Source: Bin87 sp963666865
GTDB lineage: Bacteria > Chloroflexota > Dehalococcoidia > Lucifugimonadales > UBA3495
Direction: 5' to 3'
Assembly (NCBI GenBank): GCA_963666865.1
Contig: OY763072.1
Span: 2,728,001 to 2,792,000 of the forward strand
DNA: 64,000 bases
How positions within the stretch are numbered: position 1 is the stretch's first letter; each line of letters begins with the position of its first letter. Both the position numbers and the translations under genes were made by a program. This document shows positions 25,133 through 34,614 of this stretch, piece by piece. Below the pieces are notes generated by a model. It saw only the letters and a program-made list of their open reading frames with translations. It ran no database searches and had not been told where the DNA came from.

Positions 25133-26260
25133 TTAGGCCGCCTCCCGCATCAGGTCCGAGAACGCCTCGGCCGCGCCGCGCTGCCAGCCCGGCAGACAGT
25201 GGGCGTAGATCGACAGCGTTATGGCCGCGCTGGAGTGGCCGAGGCGTTCCGCCACCACGGCCGGGTTGAGGCCGGACTGCAGCAGCATCGAAGCGTGGAA
25301 ATGCCTCAAACTGTGGAGCGTCAATTTTGGGCAGCCTGCCTTCTCCGCCATCCTTGTAACCCATTTCCCTAGATCCGATGGCCGGCACCAATCGGTCAAG
25401 CACAGCTTGGGAAACACCATAGGCGGCGAATCCAGGTTCAGGGCATTCGCCAAGTCGATTTGCCTGGCGCGGTGGTTCGCCAGTATCTCGACTGTGCCCT
25501 CGTCGATTTCGATTTCCCGCTTGCTGCTCTTCGATTTCGGTTCTTCCATCTTGACGCGCTTAGCGGTGACGACCAACGACTGGACGACCTTCAACGTGCC
25601 GGAGTTCAGGTCCACGTTGCGCCACTCCAGTCCCGCAATCTCGCCGCGGCGCAGTCCGGTGTAGGCGGCGACGTGCGCTGCCGGACGCAGGTGGTGTCCG
25701 GATTGTTCTGCTTCGGCGAGTAGGGCACGGACCTGGGAGGCCTCGGGTACAAACGCTTCCTTTCGCGGAGCCCGTGGTGGTTTGACCGACGCTGCCGGGT
25801 TTCGTCCGATCACCTCCATTTGCACGGCCTGATCAAGGGCCGCTTTCAGGACGGCGTGTACGGCGACGACTCCGATGGGATCCTTACCGTTTTTGATCAA
25901 ATCGAGTTCGAACGCCTTGACCTGCATCGGCGAAAGTTTTCCGAGCTTCACTCGTCCCAGCGCAGGTTTGATGTGGATGCGGATGTGGTCCCGGTAGCGG
26001 TCGGTGGTCTTCTCCCGCCGTCCATCGACCTCCTTTTCGTCCAGCCACTGGTCCAGCCACTCTGCGACTGTGTAGTTGGTAGTGGCTGGGGTGATGCCGC
26101 GGTCTACGTCGCCCAGGATTTCTCGAAGCCTGCGTTCGGCGTCTGACTTCTTGCCGCGCACGGTTTCCGTCTTGCGGGTCCGTCTGCCGTTGGGATCGCG
26201 GCCCAAGAAGACCGAGATCTCCCAGGACCCCGGGCTGCGTTGTCTAATGGAGCCTTTCAA
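25133..26260 (-). CDS. int: Tyrosine site-specific recombinase (phage/ICE-type integrase)
   Basis: A 375-aa integrase with an N-terminal AP2-like DNA-binding segment (SWEISVFLGRDPNGRRTRKT), a core-binding domain and a complete catalytic domain: Arg in TGLRRGEIAGL, the HSLRHFHAS box, LGHSSAAIT, and the nucleophile in SIYAH. It starts the accessory region and is followed upstream by an excisionase-like gene, the usual int-xis arrangement. I could not find the far end of the element. Confidence 0.93.
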   Translation of the reverse strand: MKGSIRQRSPGSWEISVFLGRDPNGRRTRKTETVRGKKSDAERRLREILGDVDRGITPATTNYTVAEWLDQWLDEKEVDGRREKTTDRYRDHIRIHIKPALGRVKLGKLSPMQVKAFELDLIKNGKDPIGVVAVHAVLKAALDQAVQMEVIGRNPAASVKPPRAPRKEAFVPEASQVRALLAEAEQSGHHLRPAAHVAAYTGLRRGEIAGLEWRNVDLNSGTLKVVQSLVVTAKRVKMEEPKSKSSKREIEIDEGTVEILANHRARQIDLANALNLDSPPMVFPKLCLTDWCRPSDLGKWVTRMAEKAGCPKLTLHSLRHFHASMLLQSGLNPAVVAERLGHSSAAITLSIYAHCLPGWQRGAAEAFSDLMREAA

Positions 26261-26313
26261 GGGGGCACCTCCCGATATGGTGGATTCCGACGTGGACCGT
26301 CGGTTACTGGATT

Positions 26314-26553
26314 CTACTCCTGTTCACCGCCTAAATCGGAGGTCGCGGTGTCACTGTCTGCCTCGGAGGTTGTGTCGCTGTGTTCCGGCGGGTTGACCAG
26401 CCGTTCCAGTTCCCGGCGGGGAATTAGGATGCGCGCGCCGAGCCTGATGGACTTGATGCGGCCGGCCCGGATCTCCTCCCGTACAATCCATTGGCTGACG
26501 CCGAGGGCGCCGGCGGCTTCCTTCACGCTGTAGGCGATGCGTTCGGTCTCCAT
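26314..26553 (-). CDS. xis: Excisionase/MerR-like small DNA-binding protein
   Basis: A ~79-aa protein with a MerR/excisionase-type helix-turn-helix: YSVKEAAGALGVSQWIVREE followed by the recognition wing RAGRIKSIRLGARILIPRREL. The C-terminus is acidic and disordered. ATG 26553 is preferred because AGGAG lies 5 bases upstream. It probably controls the adjacent integrase. Confidence 0.82.
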   Translation of the reverse strand: METERIAYSVKEAAGALGVSQWIVREEIRAGRIKSIRLGARILIPRRELERLVNPPEHSDTTSEADSDTATSDLGGEQE

Positions 26554-26589
26554 GTGCACTCCTGTGACGTGTGGACGGTTGCTGTGTGG

Positions 26590-26860
26590 TCACGCAGCGT
26601 TTAGAGTGAATGTAGCGAAAACGCGCCCGAGAACAGCGATCCCTTTCGCGCACGGCGTTTCGGCGGAGTAAACGAGTTGGACCAGCTGTTGGCGGAGGGG
26701 CAGTAGCATCCGGTGATGTTCGAAGGTCTTCCAGGTCTTGCCTGCGGGGAGTTTAGATGCTTGATGCGCTGGTGACGGTGATCCTCGGCTTCCTGCTCCA
26801 GCACCTCCAGGAAGGCGGTCAGAGCGTCGCCGTGGCGCATTCCTCATTGTCGTTAATCGG
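26590..26860 (-). pseudogene. Remnant of an IS21 IstB-type ATPase and transposon end
   Basis: Minus-strand fragments in two frames spell an IstB N-terminus: FLEVLEQEAEDHRHQRIKHL in one frame, then KLPAGKTWKTFEHHRMLLPL and RQQLVQL in another. The Walker region is missing. Around 26838-26858 is a ~21-base match (one difference) to the outer transposon end inside cas3 at 54882-54902, so the same IS family left both scars. The rest of 26570-27140 shows no convincing gene. Confidence 0.55.
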
Positions 26861-27141
26861 CTGGTCCCCATCCGAAGGCAACAGTACAGGCGATATGCGA
26901 CTGGGAGAGAGTTGCAACTCTTGGGCGTAGAGCGCTCCGTGGACCCCCGACCAAAGGAGGCGTGCGAACGCCACCCTCCAGCGAGTTTGTCGCCCCCGAG
27001 CCGTTCGCACCGAGCCGGTGGCGCCCGAAGCATTCTCAACTTCGTGTGCTATTCTCGTGGCCGGTTGACCATCGCTATCGGACCCGGAATGGCCGTCCGT
27101 CTGGCCCGGGCCAGCGAATTCATCCACAGCCTGCTACTCCT

Positions 27142-27735
27142 ATGGCTCACCACCGGAACGACCGCGACAGCATTCGCTGCAAACTCTGTGGCGATCACGA
27201 TGCGAGGCCTGGTTGGGCCTTCTGCGAACGGTGCAATCTGAAAGTCTTCGGGTTGGTTCTGAAGGCCTTTGGCAAGACCACCCTGCGGATGATCCCGGAA
27301 ATCACAGCCTTGGTCATCATCATCTTTGTCCTGACCCCCGTGGCGCATCAGTTCTCCTGGCTCGTCATCCCGGTCCTGTGCGTGGGTATCCCGAGGGGGT
27401 GGATGACGCTGACGAAGCTAGTGGAGCGGGTCACTGAGGAATACGCGAGGCGGTACGACCACGTCTGGTATGTCCAGGGCTACATCAAGGGGATTCAGGA
27501 GTACGATGCGCAGTTCAGAGATGAGATACGCCAGGAGATGGTGGCGCAATCGATACCGTTTTCGCCGGAACTGGAGGAAGCCCTGCGTGGAGAACGTCAT
27601 CCGCAGGACCTTCCCCATGCCGATCTCGAGGCGATTCAGCCGGCAGTGGAGGCGGTGATCAAGCGACACAAGCGACGGCAGGACTTGTACGGGATCGAGG
27701 CCGGATTACCGTCCGGAACGGATGCCATATGCTGA
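27142..27735 (+). CDS. Unknown membrane protein with N-terminal zinc ribbon
   Basis: The 197-aa product starts with a four-cysteine zinc ribbon (IRCKLCGD...WAFCERC), followed by a hydrophobic hairpin (ALVIIIFVLTPVA and WLVIPVLCVGIP) and a long charged helical domain (VQGYIKGIQEYDAQFRDEIR). I do not recognise a family. ATG 27142 is chosen because the upstream frame looks non-coding; no strong ribosome-binding site is visible. It could be a cargo gene of the island. Confidence 0.55.
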   Translation: MAHHRNDRDSIRCKLCGDHDARPGWAFCERCNLKVFGLVLKAFGKTTLRMIPEITALVIIIFVLTPVAHQFSWLVIPVLCVGIPRGWMTLTKLVERVTEEYARRYDHVWYVQGYIKGIQEYDAQFRDEIRQEMVAQSIPFSPELEEALRGERHPQDLPHADLEAIQPAVEAVIKRHKRRQDLYGIEAGLPSGTDAIC

Positions 27736-27812
27736 CTTGGCTTCAGGGCAGGCACATTTGCCGTTACTCGCGTTCTGGGCAGACCCCGCCCAAACGGGCA
27801 GCAACAGCTCTA

Positions 27813-29034
27813 GTACCGGATCAATCTAGGAATTGCAGGGATAGAGGCGATGGAGTTTGGAGCGGGCGTCCTGGGTGCTAAAACCCCAGTTGATGGTGGC
27901 CTTGGCGGCGTTGCGCCGGGCCAAAAACGCGTCGATGGCTCCAGCCAGTGCCACTTCATCGCCGTGGCGTCCTCGCAGGCAGTCTCGGCTCAATACGCTG
28001 AACTCGATTTCCGCCATGTTGAGCCAAATGGCGTGTTTGGGAGTGTGGTGGAACTCCAGGCGTTTCACGATGCGCCTGGCCTCGGCGGCGGGAAAGGTCT
28101 CGTAGAGAGCAGCCATGCGGTGGGTGTTCAGGTTGTCGAGGACGACGCGGATCACGGGAGCGTGGGGGTAGGCTGTGTCCACCAGCCACTGCATCTGGCG
28201 GGCGAAGTCCTGCATAGTACGGCATTCGGTGATGGCGATGTGGCGCCAACCGGCCAGTGGCTCACAGAACAGGAAGAGGTTGCGGGTGCCAGCGCGGCGG
28301 TACTCATAGTCCTGGCGTCGTGGCCGGCCCGGCAGTGGCGGCAGTGGCTCCCGCACCTCGGCCAGCAGTTGGGTGGAAGTCTCGTCAAAGCACACCACCG
28401 GACGATTGGGATCGTGGGGTTCGGCATAGAGATCCAGCACGTCCTCCATGGCCGCCACAAACTCCCCGCCTACCTTGGGGATGCACCACTGTTGCTTCCG
28501 CCAAGGCTTGAGGACGTTTTTTCAGCTTGAGCCGTACCGTCTCGTACGACAGGCTCTCCACCAGTCCCAACTCCACCATCTGGTCGGCCAGCAACTGCAA
28601 GGTCCAGTGGTCGTGGCCTTCTGGCGCGTCGCTGCACGCCAGAGCGATCAGATGGGCCTCCCCCTTCTGGTCCAGCTTACGAAAACGATTGGCCTGCACC
28701 CGGTCCCGCAACACGCCATCCAAACCCTCGTCGGCATACCGCCGCTTGACCCGGTACACCGTGCCTTCGGCCACGTCCAGGGCCGCCGCGATCTGCGGCA
28801 CCTTCCAACCCTCATCTATCTTGATCAAGGTGCGGGCTCGGGTGATGATGCGCGCCGCGTGTTTGCCGGCCCGAATCAACCGGTTCAGTTGTTCACGTTC
28901 CTCCGTAGTCAACTCAATGGTGTATCGCTTACCCGACATGGCTGCTGCACCTCCCCGCAACCCAATTTTGCGGTCAGCGTAGCGGCGCAATCACCCACAC
29001 TCCAAGTACTCTTAATACTAGTTTGAACCGATAC
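27813..29034 (-). mobile_element. IS630-family insertion sequence, copy 1
   Basis: The ends are inverted repeats: GTACCGGATCAA at the left, and GTATCGGTTCAA read inward from the right. Each is flanked by TA (27811-27812, 29035-29036), the target duplication typical of IS630. Length is about 1.22 kb. A second closely similar copy lies at 40610. Confidence 0.85.
27826..28939 (-). pseudogene. IS630 transposase, two frames joined at an A6 run (copy 1)
   Basis: Frame 1 (from ATG 28939) encodes the helix-turn-helix N-terminus (MSGKRYTIEL, VPQIAAALDVAEGTVYRVKR). A second frame, open to 27826, encodes the DDE catalytic half (VVCFDETSTQLL, VIRVVLDNLNTH, HHTPKHAIWLNMAEIEFS). The frames meet at an A6 run (T6 on plus, 28517-28522). 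The second copy of this IS has A7 at the same place. By frame arithmetic this copy needs a +1 (or -2) shift where the other needs -1, so it has probably lost one A and may be inactive. Confidence 0.75.
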
Positions 29035-29090
29035 TAGGTAACGCTGCGAAGACGGCGGCAGCGCCATTGGTTACGTCCCGTCAAGTGGTG

Positions 29091-29836
29091 GAATAAGCGC
29101 CATCCTTGTTGACTTGGTTCAGGCTGCTGCCTCCAGTATGTTGCTGGCCGGTAAGGTCTCGGTGTCGAGATCGTCGGTGAAGGTGAGGTAGCAGCGGCCT
29201 TCGACCCATTCGTCATGCTGCTCGGCCAGCACCGCGCCCACCAGACGCCGAGCCGCCGCCCGGTTGGGGAAGATGCCCACCACGTCATTGCGACGACGGA
29301 TCTCCTTGTTGAGCCGTTCCAGCGGGCTGTTGGACCAGAGCTTCTGCCAATGAGGTACCGGGAAGGCGGTGAAGGCCAGGATGTCCGGGAAAGCGTCTGC
29401 CAGTCCGCCTGAGGGAAGTGTTCTTGCAATTGGGCGATCACACGCTGGGCCTGGGCGTGGACTTCCTCCGGTGAGAGTTGCTTGTAGATGGTGCGCACCA
29501 TGGTGGCTACGCTGGGCCGAGATCGCTTGGGCACCCGGGTCAGCAGGTTGGTCATGAAGTGGGTGTGGTCCGCCTCAGGCGGACCAACTGGCGCCGGTAA
29601 ATTCGCCTCAGGCGGATGGCGATGGCGTTCTTCAGTCCCTGGTGAGCATCGCTGATGACCAGTTCACCCCGCTGAGGCCACGGGCCTTCAGCGAGCGCAG
29701 GAAGGCCAGCCAGAAGGCGCCGTCCATCTTTTCGGCAGCAGCCATCCGCCACAGGCGGACGTGCCAACGTTCTCGTTCTCAGGGCGTCGGCGCCCGATAC
29801 ATCCGTCGCCGTACCTCGCCCTGGTCCCAGCGCCAC
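29091..29836 (-). pseudogene. IS256-family transposase remnant
   Basis: Decayed minus-strand coding with several frameshifts. Recognisable pieces are LVISDAHQGLKNAI (the second catalytic region), MTNLLTRVPKRSRPSVATMV and LSPEEVHAQAQRVIAQLQEH, all in IS256 order. Further downstream other frames hold the C-terminal end of the transposase. No intact ORF or clear inverted repeats are visible. Confidence 0.7.
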
Positions 29837-29940
29837 CGCCCCAGCAGCGCTGCCATCTCCCCCCTGCCCACGACAACCCCTCCGATTTCCTGACCAACTG
29901 CCTCAGTTACTCCTCGTTCTACCCGCCACCAATGCGGGTT

Positions 29941-30234
29941 TCACCTTGGCTTTGGTTTAGACGTGGACTCCGTGATCCAAGTGCGCGACCAAGTATCCGC
30001 GTCGAGATCAAGTGCCAGCGCCCCGGCTACCAGTTCCGCAACAACCTCGGCATCCGTCCTTTCTTCGAACAGACGGCGAACCGAGCGTCCATGGGACTGT
30101 TCAATACGGAGACGGACACGCCCCCAATCGGCGATCCGCGCATCGTCGCCATACCGCTCGCCCCGTCGATGCTGCTCACGTTGGGCGCACACGGAACTGA
30201 AGGCACTGGAGACCACGAGCCGGGGTCGAGGCAT
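29941..30234 (-). CDS. Small hypothetical protein
   Basis: A ~97-aa frame starting with ATG 30234 and rich in Arg, Glu and Ala (RIADWGRVRLRIEQSHGRSV, then DAEVVAELVAGALALDLDAD). The composition looks protein-like, but no ribosome-binding site or family is visible. A plus-strand ORF covers the same bases, and I cannot exclude that neither is expressed. Confidence 0.35.
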   Translation of the reverse strand: MPRPRLVVSSAFSSVCAQREQHRRGERYGDDARIADWGRVRLRIEQSHGRSVRRLFEERTDAEVVAELVAGALALDLDADTWSRTWITESTSKPKPR

Positions 30235-30395
30235 CAAGATTCGCGATAGGCCGCTTCAAACTGCGGTAACGACACCGCAAATATCCCCGGTAACACTTGC
30301 CGCCGTTCCACCAATGAGGAGGATGACCATGTAACCCTGAGATCCGAGAGACGCCGTAGCAGTCGGCGTCGCCAAACGACTCACCACGAGGAAGG

Positions 30396-30423
30396 GCCGT
30401 TCCGTTCGGAACGGCTCGTTTTT
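30396..30423 (+). terminator. Intrinsic terminator ahead of the NERD gene
   Basis: A near-perfect 9-bp palindromic stem GCCGTTCCG/CGGAACGGC with a tiny loop, followed by TCGTTTTTG. It lies 29 bases before the NERD start codon and insulates it from upstream transcription, or could act as an attenuator. Confidence 0.8.
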
Positions 30424-30451
30424 GTTCTCAAACCAAACATTGGAGAAAAGC

Positions 30452-31216
30452 ATGACCATCAAAATGACACCCGAAGAATTCCCCAAGCATCGCCGGAACG
30501 ACCCGAAAAGGGCGGCCGAGCTGGATGTGTTTGAAGCCCTGGCCGGACTGGACCTTCAAGGAAATGGCCTCTATGAATTCCGTTGGCGACCAAAAGGCCA
30601 GCAGGTTGACTTTCCCCTGTGGGTAAATCGTCTCGGGCGATTTGCAGTCCAGGTCAAGGGCGGCCACTACCGGTGGGATGGCGGCGAAAAGTGGGACCTG
30701 AGGTCACCCGACGGGCGATGGGAATCCAAACCGTCGCCCGTTGAGGAGACGGTGGACGGGCGCATCGAGATGCACGACGCCATCCTGGAGGCGACCCGCT
30801 TCTACGGCTATGTGGGCGGCTTTCTGATCCTCCCGGACACGCCGCGCGATCGTGAGCTGGAACGCTTTGCGTTCAACAAGGACGGGGTCTACATCTGCTG
30901 GGATCTGGACGAGTTGCCACAGGACCTGGAACGGGCGGCCAAGCAGGTGGGTTTCCGGCGACCGCCCACCCGCGCCCACTCCAGGAATGAATCCCGCCGA
31001 GTGTACGAGTTGCAGCGGGGGCGACCTGGTGAAGGTGGCGGGTCGGGCCGGTCCCGCCCCATGCCCGGGGACCGCGCCGAGATTAGCAACGGGTTGGAAA
31101 TGCCGTTCACCGTGGGTACGGCGACGTTCCACATCCAAAACCTGGAGCAGATGATCGTCCAGCACTACCATATCCGCCCCGATGACGAGGGCGACTTCCC
31201 CCTCCCGCCGCAGTAG
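30452..31216 (+). CDS. NERD-domain nuclease-like protein (candidate defence gene)
   Basis: A 254-aa protein whose N-terminal ~150 residues look like a NERD (nuclease-related) domain: Asp53 in QVDFPLWVNR and the QVKGG motif at 67-71 match the PD-(D/E)xK core, with beta strands around them. The C-terminal third is a linker plus a short domain (FHIQNLEQMIVQHYHI). Start ATG 30452 follows GGAGAAAAGC. The UvrD-like helicase gene follows on the same strand; nuclease plus helicase pairs of this sort are typical of phage-defence modules. Function is inferred, not shown. Confidence 0.72.
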   Translation: MTIKMTPEEFPKHRRNDPKRAAELDVFEALAGLDLQGNGLYEFRWRPKGQQVDFPLWVNRLGRFAVQVKGGHYRWDGGEKWDLRSPDGRWESKPSPVEETVDGRIEMHDAILEATRFYGYVGGFLILPDTPRDRELERFAFNKDGVYICWDLDELPQDLERAAKQVGFRRPPTRAHSRNESRRVYELQRGRPGEGGGSGRSRPMPGDRAEISNGLEMPFTVGTATFHIQNLEQMIVQHYHIRPDDEGDFPLPPQ

Positions 31217-31240
31217 GAACCGCAGATCAATCCCGTCTAC

Positions 31241-31281
31241 CGCGCTGCTCCCATCGGACACGGTTCGGTGGGAGCAGCGCG
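31241..31281. other. Strong hairpins in the NERD-UvrD intergenic gap
   Basis: A perfect 13-bp stem (CGCGCTGCTCCCA and its complement) with a 15-base loop begins 24 bases after the NERD stop. It has no U-tract. A second inverted repeat (CGGACGA/TCGTCCG) lies near 31373-31410. The 315-base gap otherwise holds no gene; it could host an RNA element, an attenuator or processing sites. Confidence 0.6.
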
Positions 31282-31531
31282 CTCCGACCAACGGAAAGGC
31301 ATCGTCCGCCATTGCAACTCAGTTGACGGAACCATGCCCTCGCGGTTGTGCATACGCCCCTCCGAAGGGAGTACGGACGACGAAAACGTTTGGGCGCTCA
31401 TCATTCGTCCGTTTCTGCCAACCCCCTGTACACCCGTTTCGTCGATACCGCGACCGATTCGCCGTGCATTACCGACGCCGCGAGGATGCAGTGACGTTGC
31501 GTTTCCTCGCCACACCGAGAAGAACTTCAGC

Positions 31532-33109
31532 ATGAACCACCAACTCGACATCGCACCATCAATCCTCCAGATGTATCCCAATCTCCACCTGCAACAACAG
31601 TGTTTCATCGCCCATCAGGAAGGGCCACTGCTCACCGTGGCCGGCCCGGGCTCGGGGAAGACGCGCTGCGTGGAGCTACGCGCGGTGAACCTATTGCTGC
31701 AGGGGTCCGTCGCTCCAGATGAACTCCTGCTAACCACCTTCAGCAAGACGGCGGCCCGGGAACTCCAGCGGCGTCTGCGGGTTTCCGCGGTGTCGCTTGG
31801 CTACACGAAGGACGTCTCGCCGGCTCGCATCACCACCATTCACGGTCTGTGCCATCAGATCGTGCGCCGATATGCCCGGACCCTTGGCTTGAGGCACGGC
31901 TATCGCATCCTGGGTCCCGATGACCAGATGACGTTGGCCCGGCAGGAGTTCGATTACATTTTCCGTCCGGAACTCGATATTTTGGCGCAGCAGGGTTGGG
32001 AAGACGACGCCAGCGTCATCTCACACTCCATGTCCTACTTCGACCGCATCGCGGAGGAGCGAATAGCCATTGAAGCAATGCTGAACGCCCGCAGTTCCTT
32101 CGACGCCGCCCTGGCTCGGTGTTGCCGACGGTACCAGCGGACATTGCGGCGCAATGATTGCGTGGATTTCGAGCGACTGCTGACACTGGCCGACGAGCTT
32201 CTGGACGACGATCGCGTCGCCCATGACCTGGGGCGCCGCATCGGGCACATCATGGTGGATGAGGCACAGGACACGAGCCACATCCAGGATCGCATTCTCC
32301 GCCGTCTTGCCGAGGCCAATGGAAACATCGCGCTGGTCGGCGACGATGACCAGGCCATCTACGGGTTTCGTGGCGCCAACGTGGAGCATATGCTGGCGTT
32401 TCCCCAACGTTATCCCGACGCCAAAGTCCTCCAGCTCTGCACGAATTACCGTTCACACCCCGCGATCATCCGGGCCTACGACCGTTGGATGGCCTCGGCA
32501 GACTGGCAGGATCCCGGAGGGAACGCGCGCTCCCGGTTCGATAAGGAGATCGTGGCCGACGATTCTGTCGAGCATCCTGACTACCCGGCGGTGATCGCGG
32601 TACGAGGATCGTCGCCTTATGATGAGGGACGTAGGCTCGGCGAACTCATGCGCTTCCTCAAATCCCGGGACGTCATCGCCGATTACGCCCAGTGTGCGGT
32701 GTTATTGCACAGCGTCAAGCCGCACGTCAGCGACCCCTACCTCGAAGGGTTCGAGGATGCGATGGTTCCGGTCAGGTGCGTACCAGGAGGGGGGACCGTC
32801 AATTCGAACCGTCGGCCCTTGACCGGCGAGATCACCATGACCACGATCCACGGCAGCAAGGGGTTGGAATGGGACGTCGTCGTGGTCGGCTCCCTCGACT
32901 TCCGCGGCGGCAATCCCGATCCGGTGGGTCGTAGATTGGCGAAATATCTCCCATCCGGCAATTCCAAGTTGCCCGCCGCTCACGCGGAACACACTCGGAT
33001 GAGACAGCACTATGTCGGCTTTTCCAGACCCCGCCGTCTGCTCATCCTCACCGCCAGCGAGCAACCGCACCCGCGGTTCGACGCCATTTGGCGCCGGGCG
33101 CCACGGTAG
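31532..33109 (+). CDS. UvrD/Rep-family superfamily 1 helicase (candidate defence gene)
   Basis: A 525-aa SF1 helicase: Walker A GPGSGKT at residues 38-44, motif Ia TTFSKTAARELQRRL, Walker B IMVDEAQD, motif III GDDDQAIYGFRGANVEHML, motif IV NYRSHPAII, motif V TTIHGSKGLEWDVV and motif VI YVGFSRPRRLLIL. It is shorter than housekeeping UvrD (~720 aa), lacking much of the accessory domains. ATG 31532 gives the standard N-terminus. It follows the NERD gene by 315 bases. Confidence 0.88.
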   Translation: MNHQLDIAPSILQMYPNLHLQQQCFIAHQEGPLLTVAGPGSGKTRCVELRAVNLLLQGSVAPDELLLTTFSKTAARELQRRLRVSAVSLGYTKDVSPARITTIHGLCHQIVRRYARTLGLRHGYRILGPDDQMTLARQEFDYIFRPELDILAQQGWEDDASVISHSMSYFDRIAEERIAIEAMLNARSSFDAALARCCRRYQRTLRRNDCVDFERLLTLADELLDDDRVAHDLGRRIGHIMVDEAQDTSHIQDRILRRLAEANGNIALVGDDDQAIYGFRGANVEHMLAFPQRYPDAKVLQLCTNYRSHPAIIRAYDRWMASADWQDPGGNARSRFDKEIVADDSVEHPDYPAVIAVRGSSPYDEGRRLGELMRFLKSRDVIADYAQCAVLLHSVKPHVSDPYLEGFEDAMVPVRCVPGGGTVNSNRRPLTGEITMTTIHGSKGLEWDVVVVGSLDFRGGNPDPVGRRLAKYLPSGNSKLPAAHAEHTRMRQHYVGFSRPRRLLILTASEQPHPRFDAIWRRAPR

Positions 33110-33629
33110 CCCGACGTGGACCTGGACAGCCTGTCACGCCAACGTTTCGGCGCAAGGCACGGGGACGCCACCTCGGTGGAATTCGAGATCCCTAACATGA
33201 AACGTCTCGTCTTTAGGATGGGCTCCCCCATTGTTTCCCGGCACAGGTGAACCCGACCTCTGGGTCCTTGAGACATCGCAGGACACGCCCCACGGGCGGG
33301 AATGGCGCCCGGCGGGCTCGTACCCTCAACTGGGTGTACACCGCAACACCGTCCGCAAGTATGCTCGCTCCTCGACCCAGCCGACCAATCGGCCCATCAA
33401 CCGTGGCGCCGGCCGATCACATCAACCAGCCGCCAGCCGCTCCGACTGACATTTTCCCTTTCCATTTCAACTGACAGGGCGCTGGACAACGACACCCTTC
33501 ACATTCCTGCTTGGACCGTGCGTAGGCCGCGCGTCGTTCGTAGAGTTCGGATACTCTTGCAGGGCTTCGGTCTGCACGTTTTGGACCCCTTGTTCGTGTG
33601 GTGGGAAGCTGGGTGCTTCGGCTTGGCGT
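33110..33629. other. Gene-poor gap with a trace of an IS21 helix-turn-helix
   Basis: No convincing gene is visible. At about 33333-33375 a plus-strand frame reads QLGVHRNTVRKYA, the HTH signature of IS21-type IstA proteins, with no extended coding on either side. It is probably a short scar from an old insertion. Confidence 0.4.
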
Positions 33630-34067
33630 CTACCAGCCGACGGGGAATATTTTCCGGCCCATGCTGCGTTCCAGAAACGCGAGGACCCGGTTGCGGTACT
33701 GCTCGATGCTTTCCATGGGGAACATCTTGGTGGCGGGCAGTTCGTAGCAGCTGCGGATTTTCTCGACCAGCTCCGGCGTGACGGGTTTGAAGTCCTCAAA
33801 GGCGTTGATGATCTCCCCGATGGGTTCCGGCAGGTCCTCGGAGGCCTTACCGGTCCACCAGGGGTGCTGCCAGTGCTTGGAGCCCACCTCGACGGCGTCC
33901 ACCCCGGCGATTTCCCGCCGGTGACGGCAGATGCCCACGGCGGGCGCTTCGGGGCCCCGGTATGTGAGGTCCTCGATTCCCTGGCCGGAGTGGTTGTGGA
34001 AGAAGCACCTGAGGGTGGCTTCGTCGATGCGGGGCTCCACCAGGTGCAGGTGCCAGTCCGCGGCCAT
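33630..34067 (-). CDS. Hypothetical protein
   Basis: A 145-aa acidic protein (MAADWHLHLVEPRIDEATLR and onwards) with several Trp, His and Cys. I see no known motif. The frame is clean, starts with ATG 34067 and ends TGGTAG; it is on the opposite strand to the helicase and ParB-like genes. Confidence 0.55.
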   Translation of the reverse strand: MAADWHLHLVEPRIDEATLRCFFHNHSGQGIEDLTYRGPEAPAVGICRHRREIAGVDAVEVGSKHWQHPWWTGKASEDLPEPIGEIINAFEDFKPVTPELVEKIRSCYELPATKMFPMESIEQYRNRVLAFLERSMGRKIFPVGW

Positions 34068-34218
34068 TGGATTTTCTCCTATTGCTTGATTCGGGGCCGG
34101 CCCCGAACCGGGGTCAGACCCCCCTGAAAAAGTCGCCGCTAAGGCCCCAAAACGGGGGTTGAGAGCCGTTTTCAGCGAAAAGTCGACTTGTGGGTCGCCT
34201 TTTCCGTGAAATGGCCTG

Positions 34219-34249
34219 AGAACCCCGATTTTGTAAATCTCGGGGTTCT
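34219..34249. terminator. Hairpin in the 547-base gap before the ParB-like gene
   Basis: A 10-bp stem (AGAACCCCGA/TCGGGGTTCT) with an 11-base loop followed by GGGTTTTC. The surrounding gap 34068-34614 shows no gene; a smaller GGGGTCAGACCCC hairpin lies near 34109. It may terminate transcription or be a repeat. Confidence 0.5.
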
Positions 34250-34614
34250 GGGTTTTCAGGGGCTTTGCCGCGGCGTTCCTACAGGACTTGGGACCGTCTT
34301 GCGCTGCCGCCCCGCGGTGTAAGGCCGCTCCTCACCGTATCCCATCCGTCAACACCGAGCTGATCCCCGCTCAAGGGGTTGTTCGCGATCTCCAACTGCT
34401 GGCGGCACCGCGCCTGTTCAACGCAAAGACCGATATGTTTGTCGAGGATCCTAACATTGATCCCGGCCGGATAGAGTGCCGGAGGTTCAGCTCACATTCA
34501 GCAACGGCGACCAGCTCGGCGTGCGAAGGGACCGCGCTAAGGAACGGCCCAATACGCCCATATTGTCCATGTAACCCGACCGCAACGTGCGGAGATACAT
34601 TGCTGGAGGTGAGC

